This document shows, piece by piece, positions 1 through 11,800 of a DNA stretch of 64,000 nt (position 1 is the first letter of the stretch; every line of letters starts with the position of its first letter). The notes below the pieces were generated by a model, which searched no databases, was not told where the DNA came from, and was given only the letters and a program-made list of their open reading frames with translations. A program made the position numbers and the translations under genes. Source of the stretch: Asterias amurensis (taxonomy: Eukaryota; Echinodermata; Asteroidea; Forcipulatida; Asteriidae); assembly GCF_032118995.1 (NCBI RefSeq), contig NC_092669.1, forward strand, positions 4,153,501 through 4,217,500, in the 5' to 3' direction.

Positions 1-91
1 TTCCAATGCGGATCTCAATCCCGGATTTCCAAGCTTTGCGCCAACAATGTGAGCCCAATAAAAGATATCACAACTTCGTGTCATTATCATA

Positions 92-307
92 GGCGCGACT
101 AGACTTGGTTCCAAGTCTTCGATCGTGGCTTTTTTAGGTTGTTCTGCTGATAGCCGCTACAAACATCGCCCTCTTGTGATCTTTCTTCGTCATTTAGCCT
201 ACGAGATAGTCGGGCGCGTAATAGCTAATAATGTTGGGGCGTTTTCGTGGCTGAGATGCAGAAGAATAACCGCGATCTAAGACTTGAATCAAGTCTAAGG
301 CGCGACC
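92..307. repeat. Fold-back element
   Basis: The two ends are imperfect inverted repeats of about 35 bases, starting GGCGCGACTAGACTTGG on the left and closing AAGTCTAAGGCGCGACC on the right. The interior is not coding. It looks like a small non-autonomous DNA element; no clear target duplication was identified. Confidence 0.5.
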
Positions 308-694
308 TTCATGAGTGTTGGGGATCGGGAAAGATTATATACTTGGTTGGCAACACATTAATAATTTCGAGAGCACGTTATGAAAATACTACAGTCCTGC
401 TTTAGCAGACCCGCTGCTTCGCCGTCACACTAGTCTGAGATTGTGTGAGAAGAAAGTCCTGTTCGTCAAACCGACCACAAGCAGAATTACAATTGAAAAC
501 TAATTCAAGGTGAGTGTAAAAAATAATCAATTTATTATTCAAGTCAATTCTCAACTCTCGAGTCATTTTGCTTTGGAAATTTTTCCGCAAGTCAAGTCTA
601 TCACAAGCCATTTTTTCACCAAGTTTAGACAATTCACAAAGTCAATGAAATTGGCGACTCCGAGTCCGTGAGTCACAACTATAGAAAACAAATC
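308..694. other. Stretch without recognised content
   Basis: No coding exon or repeat boundary can be supported here. The short open frames on the minus strand do not resemble any protein I know. Confidence 0.4.
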
Positions 695-846
695 TACATT
701 GGTTTTTACCCAAATATACACCGATGTGTGTTCGCACTGTATCAAGACGTACCCGAGTTCTGTGAAATTACTACTTTCTCGAAAACTACGTCATTTAGAG
801 GGAGCCGTTTCTAACAATGTTTTATACTACAAACCTCTCCCCATTT
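695..846 (-). repeat. SINE 3' fragment joined to TTAA-MITE A fragment
   Basis: Bases 695-761 match the tail of the tRNA-derived SINE seen whole near 33.0 kb (ACACCGATGTGTGTT motif). Bases 762-846 match the middle of MITE family A in reverse orientation (AGGGAGCCGTTTCT motif). A C-rich run follows. Confidence 0.5.
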
Positions 847-960
847 TTCTGCCCCCCCCCCCGCCCCATCCCCAGAGGTACTATCCCTCATGGCGAACTG
901 TGTAAACATTTTTTCTTATGATAGCGCCCTCTTACGAATCATCCTCCTTCACACAGTCCA

Positions 961-1112
961 TACGCCTCTCTTATGCATGACGTCATAATTCTTACCCAAA
1001 ATGAGGCTACGGGCGCAAGTCCTCTATCACTTGCAGTGGCCGCGCCCATCACCTCGTTTTGGATTAGCATTGTGACGTACCTCATGCATAAATTAATATT
1101 AAGAGAGGCGTA
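961..1112. repeat. MITE K, uninterrupted copy
   Basis: Perfect 12-base terminal inverted repeats, TACGCCTCTCTT on the left and AAGAGAGGCGTA on the right, enclose about 150 bases with a second inner inverted pair around ATGCATGACGTC. A second copy at 56637-56952 carries an inserted element, so this copy shows the unoccupied site. Confidence 0.65.
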
Positions 1113-1254
1113 TAGCGTGAGTTACGCCATACATAATGACCCTTTCCGGCTTCGGCTTTGGATTCGGCTTCACGGGCAAGTAACTGTCTTTATATAAAAA
1201 GAAGACAGTGGACCAGTCTAATCTATATCCTGATGGACTTACACATGCACAAAC

Positions 1255-1434
1255 ATGTTTGGTTTGGTGCCAATAATCGCCATAAATTATGATGATGAAA
1301 TAGTTGAGGACCTGACAGCAGATCGAGCATCATGGAGGCAACTGTTGCACAGAGGCACGGCTAGTTTTGAAATGAATCGACTAGTTCAGGCTACAGCTAA
1401 GCAGGCGTCAGCAGCGAAAGGAGAGGGAACGTGA
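1255..1434 (+). mobile_element. LINE ORF2 C-terminal remnant
   Basis: An open frame of 59 codons ends DLTADRASWRQLLHRG, followed by a phenylalanine-glutamate stretch and an alanine- and lysine-rich tail. That is the usual C-terminal end of the reverse-transcriptase ORF of many invertebrate non-LTR retrotransposons. Everything upstream (endonuclease, RT core) is missing, so this is a 5'-truncated copy. The following 100 bases are probably its 3' UTR, because the same sequence recurs at 2052-2112. Confidence 0.55.
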
Positions 1435-2345
1435 GAGACATATCCATGGTCCAACCCTCCCTTTAACTACAACCTGTGACATCCGCCTGAGGGCATGTAG
1501 CTCACGGATCGGAATTTTGAGTCATCGACGGAGTAAGATAAATCAATCAATAAAACATTTATTTCCACATTCACATCACATGGAGGCATCATCCTAAAAG
1601 CCGAGGCTTATGTGGCGGATGTGCCCGTTACAAGATTACAGAACAAAACAGGAAAACAGCACTAAAATAGACGAATAAATAAATACTAACCGCTACGGTA
1701 TAGATAACTATAACACCAAGGTTTAACCATGGTTAAACAGTCACATAAGCCTGGAGCAGAACATGTGAAGTAAACAAAGGGACAGCAATTAAACAAACAA
1801 TACAATTTAGAAAACATAGACGAGTAAGTAGGTTGTTAAGTAAGTAACGGCTGAGCCAACTACCAGTATAAAAAAGCAAATCGATCAATTATGTTGGGAA
1901 TTTAGTAATTGTTTTTAGTCGGTATTTAAACGAGCTAATTGAGGGGCAATTAGTAATTGGTGGTAGAAGATTATTCCAGTTTTTTGGTCCAGTGAAAGAA
2001 ATTGTGTGTTGGGAAAGAATGATCTAAATAGGCAGCAGTTACCTCAACCCTAATAATCTGCCTGAGAGTAGGTGGCTCACGGATCGGACTTTTGAGTTAT
2101 CTACGGAGTCACCTTAGGCACCAGCTATACCTCAACCGTTATAACTTAGTTTATTCTGTGGAGGACATCTCCCTCGACATCGAGGGATTGCTTCTATTAT
2201 TATCATAAATGAAACAACCACACATTGGATGATAGAAAAAAATCAACAATGAACAATACATTTCAGAAAAATAAGTATTTCAGGATATGCGATTCTTTTC
2301 TGTACAAGCGTTTGGTTATTCATTTTTTTTTTTTTTTTTTTTTTT
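1435..2345 (+). other. LINE 3' UTR-like sequence, a second partial copy, and a T run
   Basis: A segment containing GGCTCACGGATCGGA or its close variant occurs at about 1481-1533 and again at 2052-2112, each followed by TCNACGGAGT. It follows the LINE ORF remnant directly, so both look like LINE 3' ends. A run of about 23 T lies at 2323-2345. No gene is seen in the rest. Confidence 0.4.
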
Positions 2346-2887
2346 ACCACTGGGCGAGCGTCATGAGCGCCTTTTTGTGGCGGATACCGGCGCTATAATA
2401 AGACTCCATTATTACTATTATTATTTTTAATCGTGTAGCATCCTTGTCATGTTGTCAGGTGTTACACAAAAGAGTCCGGTTTTAATTGTTGTTTTTGATG
2501 GGGGGAAGGATAGAAGAATAGAAGGATATAAACAACGAGTTTCGATTCTCAATCCTAGTTGGGAGCAGCTGATGACAATACTTTTGTTTTTCTGTAGTAA
2601 GTCCTGTTCAAATCACATCCGTGTGTCATGATTATTTTTCAATGTTAGTTTTGTTTCAAATTGTTATTAGTTTTTGTTTTGTAATATTTCCCTATCTACA
2701 GCGATAATAATGGCAAAAAAAAAAGAGAGTTTCATTTTGCATTTTTGTTGTTAACTCTTGCTGTGAAGCCAACAAGGTCTCCCAGAACACTATATCCAAG
2801 AACCCAGTAGTCTTCTGTCAAGGCATTCTTGGCGTAAACAGCGGAGCGACTGGAACGGGAGACCACGCGAGTTATGGACTTAGTCTA

Positions 2888-3105
2888 TTTCCATGTAGAC
2901 TTGATTCAAGTCCCATTCTCGTGTGAGATGTCCCTATGCATATCACTCCAACTTACTATCAAACAACGTAGCGTATACACAGTACAGTGCGCGCTCGCCG
3001 TCAAAAAATGGTCCCGAGAATGCGGAACAGGTTGGGGAATGATGCAAAGCACTAGTTTCATGGGGTGGCACGGAATTGGGACTTGAGTCAAGTCTAATTT
3101 CCATG
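2888..3105. repeat. Fold-back element with GACTTGATTCAAGTC arms
   Basis: TTCCATGTAGACTTGATTC on the left is matched in inverse by an arm ending AGTCAAGTCTAATTTCCATG on the right. Each arm itself contains the palindrome-like core GACTTGATTCAAGTC or a close variant, as does the element at 92-307. Probably a short DNA element. Confidence 0.5.
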
Positions 3106-3312
3106 AGGTGAACTTTGTACTTGCCCAGCCCAATATTAAAAGTTGAATACCCCGGGGCCGCATGGCAGTCTGATGAGTCATCAAGTTCAAACCACAGCCC
3201 AGGATGTTTAGGGAACATTGTCAGGTATTAATATTCTACAGAACCGCACAGTATGGAACAATAGCATGGACTAGCCTATAGTCCTTTAAATATTATTATT
3301 TCGCTTTTTGTC

Positions 3313-3699
3313 TTAAAGGTAGTGGACACTATTGGTAATTGTCCAAGACTAGCCTTCACAGTTGGTGTATCACAACATATGCATAAAATAACTAACCTGT
3401 GAAAATTTGAGCTCAATCGGTCATCAAAGTTGCGAGATAATAATCAAAGAAGAAAACACCCTTGTCACACGAAGTTGTGTGCGTTTAGATGGTTGATTTC
3501 GAGACCTCAAGTTCTAAATCTGAGGTCTCGAAATCAAAGTCGTGGAAAATTACTTCTTTCTCGAAAACTATGGCACTCCAGAGGGAGCCGTTTCTCACAA
3601 TGTTTTATACCATCAACCTCTCCCCATTACTCGTCAACAAGGAAGGTTTTATGCTAATAATTATTTTGAGTAATTACCAATAGTGTCCACTACCTTTAA
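3313..3699 (-). mobile_element. TTAA-MITE family A, full copy
   Basis: Bounded by TTAA on both sides, with ends AGGTAGTGGACACTATTGG and its inverse. Inside is a short palindrome (GAGACCTCAAGTT...TGAGGTCTCGAAATC). Reverse orientation relative to most copies. No coding capacity, so it must be mobilised in trans if at all. Confidence 0.75.
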
Positions 3700-3949
3700 T
3701 TAAATTCATGCTATTTCATTACAATTACAAACTTACGTACATTCGACTCATAATGAAACCGAATTACATCAAAAGTCACAGGATTGGTTTTTGCCAAAGT
3801 ATATTATAGCTGATTGGCGAAATTATCACTAATACTCAATAACTTAAAAGCACTGCAACCCACCTCTATATAGTTTGCGGTATTAACACCATGTGTTCTT
3901 TGTCAGAAAGGTAGATTCATGTTCTCGGAGAACTTTCTTGCTCTATAGT

Positions 3950-4260
3950 CTGTGAAACTATACTGCACTGCGGAGTCATAGTTTAAGTTCGGTCGGGAGA
4001 CTTCTCAGTTCTGAAAAGAACTGTCTTGCCTTTTTAACTACCCCATGCGGAAGGTAAAAGTTAAAACATCGGCTGGGACTACTACAAAGGCGGAGTCAGT
4101 TCTGAATTGGTCTCAACGTTTCGACTAGCTTGCTCTAGTCATCGTCAGGAGACTGGATTATCGTCAGGATTATCTACTCCGCGGCAGTAGAATAAAGCAA
4201 GACAGTTCTCTTAGAACAAACCCTACCTGACAAGCAGATACACACATGGTGTTACCGCAA
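3950..4260. repeat. Repeat family F copy
   Basis: Contains GGTCTCAACGTTTCGACTAG, AAAAGAACTGTCTTGCC and GTGTTACCGCAAACC. The same blocks recur at 9290-9550, 39660-39775, 42920-43200, 45870-45990 and 56560-57020, so this is an interspersed family of unknown class. Confidence 0.5.
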
Positions 4261-4532
4261 ACCAAATATACATTGATACCTCACCATGCAATGCCTCAAA
4301 TCCTACATAAGGATAGCGTTATTGAGATATTGCAAAAAATCTGGAGTGTGGTTGTCCACGCAGAAAGAATAACCCGTAATTCGGGGAAGGCAACATCTGA
4401 GAAAATTTTTCACAACAACATCTGTAAAAACATTTCACATAAGTTGAAATGGGTCTAATTCCGTGTATGAAAATGTTGTGTTGTACATGTCCAACAGCTG
4501 CAATGCTTCCATTAGTAAGTTTGCAACTTAAC

Positions 4533-4903
4533 TTAAAGGCAGTGGATACTATTGGTAATTACTCAAAAAGAAAAATGGTTAGCATAGAAAATTACTTGGT
4601 ATATACGAGCAATGGAGCGCTACTGATAGTATAAAACATTGTGAGAAACGGCTACCTCTGAATGAAGTGAGGTAGTTTTCGAGTAAGCAATTTTCCCACG
4701 AATTCATTTCCGCGAGACTTCAGAATTAGATTTTAAGGTCCCGAAATCGAAGTCTGCGAAAGCAGTTTCACGACAAGGGTGTTTCTTCCAATATTATCTC
4801 GCAACTTTGAGTTGAGTTCAAATTTTCACAGGTTTGCTACTGTTTGCATATGTAGAGATACACCAAGTGAGGAGACTGGTCCTTGACAAGTGTTACAAAT
4901 AGT
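4533..4903 (+). mobile_element. TTAA-MITE family A, diverged copy
   Basis: The left end TTAAAGGCAGTGGATACTAT is intact. The right end has decayed (ACAAATAGTAGGCC), and the interior matches family A with several short changes. Confidence 0.65.
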
Positions 4904-5804
4904 AGGCCTTTTTGCACTGTGTTTATAGGACTGTGTCCCGATTTCCGAACTCTGCGCATGTACAGGCCTATACAGGCAAGCCATTCTCTAAACAACAAAA
5001 AATCTACCCGGCAATGATAGATAAATACACATGGTGTTACCGCAAACCAAATAATTATATCTTTGATACCTCACCACGCAATGCCTCAAATCCCATGTTT
5101 TGTCAATTAATATTGGGAGTAATAACCAAATATCAACTATGTTTATATAGTGGAATCAAGCCCAGGAACGCCTTGGCAAGTCTAGTATTTTGATGGCGAT
5201 GTGGTATGACCTTGGTTTGACCTTAGTGGAACGTATAGGTACGGATCCCGGAACTATAGTCCGTGCGTGGGGTTGCCATCGTCAACAATCCATATCTACA
5301 TCCGGCTTTAGTTTCTTCTTTAACTGTATTGCTACGTGTGATTGTGACGTGGTCATTGTGTTTTCACCATTCATGACCTGCTATTGGATGGCAACTTTCT
5401 GCTCATTCGCAAAGGTATGTTGATTTTCAAAGCGCATACCGCCGGAAGAGCCGGGGCATCACGTGTGTTCCGTAGGCACTTCTATTCTAGTATAAGTTGT
5501 TCCACGGTCACTCCCACTGTCATTGCTCTTTTGGTCACCGTTATTCCCTGCTGGTCTTTCTGAGTCGCTGGTTTTCCTGTGGATTTGGAGTTTGCGAATT
5601 GACACTGGCAACATTAACACGGGACCCTTGTTAAAATTGCTCTCGTGTGAAGGGGGCTTTTGGGGTTATCGTATAAAGTGGTATAGTTGCGTAAGACGCG
5701 TGCATTTACGTCATCAGAACGTCTTTACTTGGAATTACTTCGTAACTGCGGCCTTGTGTACTGGATCATAGTCTTCTCTCAAGACGGTATTGTATACTTC
5801 AAAG

Positions 5805-8800
5805 ATGAAGGCACTCGTCCAATCACCAGATAAACAATTAAAATGTTGCGTGGACATTACGAAGAAAAGATACAGTGACCACTTGAAGAAAGTCTATGCA
5901 GGTGTGAATAAAACAACAAGAGACTCACAAAAGTATCAAGCTAGACTGGTAAGTTGTACCTGAGGCAATTGCACTTGCATACTCCTCGTTTGTTCATGTT
6001 TAGGGTTACGTAATAGAACACGACCGGGTTTTACATATTTTTTTTTTTCTGATTACAGTTTTAAAGAATTGTTTCACCTCGAAACGACTCGACCTGCTAT
6101 AGGGTCAAATCGTTAAGCAAAACAAAAAAGAGTGAGTTTTAATCTAAAACTTTATAGCCAGCCTTTTTACTACCCTATTATTAAAACACATTATTTCTTC
6201 CAACGTTGGCAATGGTTTTATTGAAAGCTTAATAGCAACCTTTCAATAGCCAACCGGATCACATGACTGTGACGCCCGTGGTTTATCAATACTGTTTTTT
6301 GTTAATCATAAATGGTTTGGACCCAAATTCTTAAACGTGTTTTAAAGCAGAAAATAATGTTTAGCAAACTTCTTTGCTAAGCAAAACACGAGTTGAGAAC
6401 CAGGGTGGCAGCAAAGTAAACTTTTGTGAAATTTTGGCCGGTAACCTGTTTTAAAGGCAGTAGACACTATTGGTAATTACTCAAAATAATTATTATCATA
6501 AAAGCTTTCTTGATTACGAGTAATGGGGAGAGGTTGATAGTATAAAACATTGTGAGAAACAGCTCCCTCTGAAGTGACGCAGTTTTCGAGAAAGAAGTAA
6601 TTTTCCACGAATTTGATTTCGAGACCTCAGATTTAGAATTTGAGATCTCGAAATCAAGCATCTGAAAGCACACAACTTCGTGTGACCATGGTGCGACAAG
6701 GGTGTTTTTTCTTTCATTATTATCTCGCAACTTCGGCGACCGATTGAGCTCAAATTTTCACAGGTTTGGTATGTTATGCATAATTAATGTTGAGATACAC
6801 CAAGTGAGAAGACTGATCTAAGTCTTTGACAATTACAAATTGTCTTTAAGTGAGTAATATGTTTTGTGTGCTTAGCATGTTTTTGTGCCAACATGCCGCT
6901 TATTGAAATTGGTCCCAAATCACAGTGGTCTATTCTAACTTGGTAAATCTTCTCAGCTCACAGTAACTTGCTAAGCATAGTAAATCTATGCTAAGAAAGA
7001 AACGAGTGACCAGCTTCCACTTTTGAGCATAGAGGTAAAAGACCTATATGTTGGGAGGGATGGGGTGAGGATGGGGCAAAGGAAGGGGGGGGGGGGGGGT
7101 TAGAGCACGAGACTGACACTGACAAGTACATAAGGAACCTTTGTGTTTAATTTTAGCGGCGTGTGCTGCCCACTATACGTGTGTATTAATTGATTACCAT
7201 ACGTTGCCATAGCAATATGCTACTCATCACGACACACCACCGTATTACACCATAGTGCCTGCGTGATTACGTCACACGGACCGTTATCTGACGTCATCTG
7301 CGTGGTCATATACTGGAGGCACGGCACACGAGAGCAAGTGGTAATTTGCGACAATCGCTATGGCAACCCATCCAGCTGAAAATGATGAATTTGTGGTGAC
7401 GTAATGCAATCTGAATCATCGTGTATACTCATGTACGCATTGATCTCTGTTCTGATTGTTTCTGTGCAATAATGCAAGCGCCAAAATGTCAGTGCACTCA
7501 AGCCAGGCAAAGTTCGAGTGGGCAATGACAGGCAACTTTAAAGCAATTGGACACTTTCGGTAAACAGTATTGTCCAAGGCCCACATTTCATGTATCACAA
7601 CTTATATATAAAATAACAAACCTGTGAAAATTTAGGCTCAATCAGTCATCGGAGTCGGGAGAAAATAACGGGAAAACCCACTCTTGTTTCCCCACGTTTC
7701 GCCGTGTCATGACATGTGTTTCAAATAAATCCGTAATTCTCGCTATCGAGAATTGATATTGTTTTAATGTTTTCTCAAAAAGTAAAGCATTTCATGGAAA
7801 AATATTTCAAGAGAAGTCTTTCGCCATTACCTTCTGTAAACCCTGTAAATTATTTGTAAATCTGTGATTTTGTTTTCTTTCTGTACCGAAAGTGTCCAAT
7901 GGCTTTGAAGGGAAAAATTGCCTTGGATTTGGCGAGTTGGTCAATCAAAGGCGTTTAAAACCGTTTGTTATAAAATGCATGGTCAGAAAGATGTTTTAAA
8001 AGTAGAATATAATTATCCACACAAATATGCCTCAAAAGTGGGTGGTTTTTCTTTTACTGTGCTAAACCAACGTGTTAGTCGACGAGGTAAAAGGAAAACC
8101 GTGCAATTTTGAGGCATGTTTGTGTGGATCATTGTATTCTACTTTTACAACATCTTTTTACACAAACGGTTACACACGCTTTTCAACTACCAACTCGACC
8201 GATCCAAGGCAACGTGTTCCTTTAAAACATCTTTCTAGCCATATGCATTTTATAACAACTCGCCCAACCCAATGCAACATACCCCTTTAATTACTCTTCA
8301 TTTATTGATTCTGGCTGTGAAGTCATGCGAACTAATAATCACTGCACTAGTCAATAACACATGTAATGGAGAGAAGACAAAGGAAGTTTCAGTTTTAGAT
8401 GTGGGAGGAAAACCCCAGAGAATTATCAAGGGAAAACCACGCAATTCGGTTGGGGATTGAAAACTGTTTCGAAACGGGTTCACGGAGTTGTAAGGCAAAC
8501 AGTTCAGAAAAGAAGAGAAACCGTTCACATTTGAATGTTCACTTAAAGGCAGTGGACACTATTGGTAATTGTCAAAGACTAGCCTTCACAGTTGATGTAT
8601 CTCAACATATGCATTAAATAACAAACCTGTGAAAATTTGAGCTCGATTGGTCGTCGGATTTGCGAGAAAACTATGAAACAAAAAACACCCTTGTTACACG
8701 AAGTTGTGTGCTTTTAGATGCTTGATTTCGAGACCTCAAATTCTAAACTTAAGGTCTATAAATCAAATTCGTGGTAAATTACTTCTTTCTCGATAACTAC

Positions 8801-11800
8801 GCCACTTCAGAGGGAGCCGTTTCTCACAATGTTTTATACCATCAAACTCGTTACCAAGTATTAAAAGGTTTATAATCATATGACTCGATTTCCTTATTCA
8901 TCGAAAACATTTTAAGTGGAATTCAGCAAAGTTCACGACTTGACATTTTCGTTCAAGCAGGTCTTTATGGATTATTGAAAACAGCTCCGTGCTCCTTATT
9001 AAAAATTGAACTAGAAACTACGAAAGTAAAGCTCAGGTTAATTCAATGACCCACCAAAATCTTTAACCTGGAACTACTCCAAAGCACGATCGGAACAAAA
9101 CACCCATTTGGTCGTGACTGGCGTACCATAACAAAACTGTCTTTACGTAGAAATGTGACGTAAGTCAACTACACCATGACGTCAACACACAACGGGACAG
9201 TGGTATCGAAAATTACAGTTATGTCACCGATTGATGTTATAATTATACAAAAAGTAGGTCTTTTTGGTTTGCGGCAACACCGTGTGAATATCTGCTTGCC
9301 AGGTTTTGTTCTGTAGGGAACTGTTTTATTTATATTCTACTACCACGAAGTATATATTTTTTTAATTCAGGAGACTTCACAGTTCAGAAAACAACTGCCT
9401 GCTTTTTAACCACTAATGAAGTTCATAGAAATTCGGCCGGGACTACTTTAGCTTTGGGACCGCTATTCTATTCACTTCACGACTGCGGAGTGATTTCTTT
9501 GGTCTCAACTTTTCGACCAGCTTGCTCAACTCTTCGTCGGGAGAACGTTATTGTTGATATGCTGTAAAATTATTGAAATGGCCTACGGGAGCGTGTATGA
9601 AGTCTCACAATACTTCAAAGAATTCAATTATTATTGTTACACCCACTTTTTTTCCTGAACTGCAACTGACCTCCGTACTTTTAAGTTCGCTACCGTGCAA
9701 CAGAAAGCTTTATCGGGTGGTTTTTAGGCCAAAGTACGGCAGCCTGTGTCTGTGCTTTGAAGCTTTACATACTTCGAAAGGGGGACGGTTTTTTTATTCG
9801 GGTTACTTGATCTGCAACTCCCTGAAATATGTTCTTGTAATTATTCCGCTACCGTGCAACAGAAAGCTTTCCCGGGAAGTTTTTTAGCCACAGTGCGCCC
9901 ACCGTCTCTGTTGATTTGAAGCCCGCGCTGCAGTATACACGTCCACCCTGTGTTCTGCAAAAAGAACTCCGTACTTGTAATTTCGCTACCGTCTTACAGA
10001 CATCTTCCTCGGTTTTTGTTGGGCCACAGTGCGCTCACCGCCTCTGTTGCTTTGAAGTCTGTCATTACTTCATAGGGAGTCAGACGTCCACCCGGTACGG
10101 ATACCTCAACTACAAAAGAACTCCGTACTTGTTATTTCGCTACCGTTTGTAACAGAAATCTTCCTGGGGGGGGGGGGGGGAGGGGGGGGGGAGGGGGGGG
10201 GGGTTAGGTCACAGTGTACCCACAGTCTGTTGCTTTATTCATGGATACTGTTCCCCGAACCCGGACTAGATTTAGACGGCCTTGATGCTGCGGTTTTCTT
10301 TATTTTCTGTTGAACCCATTACTTCCAAGTTCCAGGTATAGATGAATTTGCGAAACTTATGTTTTTACACCAGGTTGGTGCACAGGAAGAAGCTAAAAAT
10401 AGTATAAAAAAAATACTTTTCAACGAGTGACACAGTTGTTTGTGCATAGGCCTAATGGATTATCCACATTTAGAAGTCAGTATTTTCAACGAGTAGGTGG
10501 TTTGCTTTCTTCTGTTGGGAATTAGATAAATACTATCAGCTTCTGTTTCTAAAAGAAAGATTAGTTTCAAATTTGACAGTTTACCCTTTTCTCATTGACG
10601 GATAAACAGTTAAGAACCCGTAAAGGTTCTTCATTGCAAGCTGACTTTCTACGTGTATACACAGGTGATAATAAACTTTGCTACTTTAGTATAATACATC
10701 GAAGATCTACCTACAATTACATCGTCGTACCTTCAAGCATGCAAAGGAGTTTAATCCACACCAACTGCAACTTCCAATCAATTAGATGAGTGTGATTTCC
10801 AAAAGTCACATTTTGCAGGAAATCCTAAACTTTTCTTCGAGCGCCAGTTGCCAGGAAAGTGTATTGAGATTTAAAGCTGAGAAGAGGAAATCACTCAATG
10901 ACAGTGCTCAGACGGGTATGCCATTACATGTGTTATTAGTTCGCGGAATAGGCTTGGTGGGGTGCACCACTCACAAAACGTTTAAAAAGCCAGTGTACGA
11001 ACGTTCAGAGTTCTTTTGAAGTCAAGTTGTATACTACTAGCTACCGTGACTCGCCTCTTGAGTCAAGTTGTCGACAAGCTGTAGTACTATAAATACCAAA
11101 AGCCGAGGTCAAGTTGTCGACAAGCTGTACTACTACACGCTACCGAAACTCGTCCGTTAAGTCAATTTGTTGACAAATTGTAATTTCCTACACGACCGAA
11201 ACTCATCGCCTCTTAAGTCAAGTTGTCGACAAGCTGTAGTACTATAGCTACCGAAACTCGTCTTTGAAGACGAGCTGTCGACAAGTTGTACTTTACTAGC
11301 TACCGAAACTTGCCTCTGAAGTCAAGTTGTCGACAAGTTGTACTATTAGCTGCCGAAACTCACATCTGAAGTCATTGTCGACAAGTTTTACTACTACCGA
11401 AACTTGCCTCTGAAGTCAAGTTGTCGACAAACTTCACTACCGTACAGCTACCGAAACTCGCCTCTTTAGTCAAGTTGTCGACAAGTTGTACTACTACCTG
11501 CCGAAACTCACATCTGAAGTCATTGTCGACAAGTTGTACTATACTTCTTTATAGTCACCGAAACTCATCTGGCATTGAACGACTATTGGATCGTTGTGTA
11601 CTGAGCACCGTATCCACAGCGATAAACTGATATTGTAGACCGGTCATCAATTTCATCCTAAGCTGTTCATGAGATCATGTCGGTGAAGCTCTTAGCACAA
11701 CGCGAGTCCGACCACAAGGTACGAACATCATGGTCACGGTAGAGTCATGCTGGCGTATAGTGGTGTCTTGCCACGCCTTCCATATATGGGACCCCGGTTC

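Noticed and set aside
11022-11560. CRISPR-like array of short repeats
   Set aside because: Units run into each other without unique spacers, and the genome is clearly animal. It is a minisatellite.
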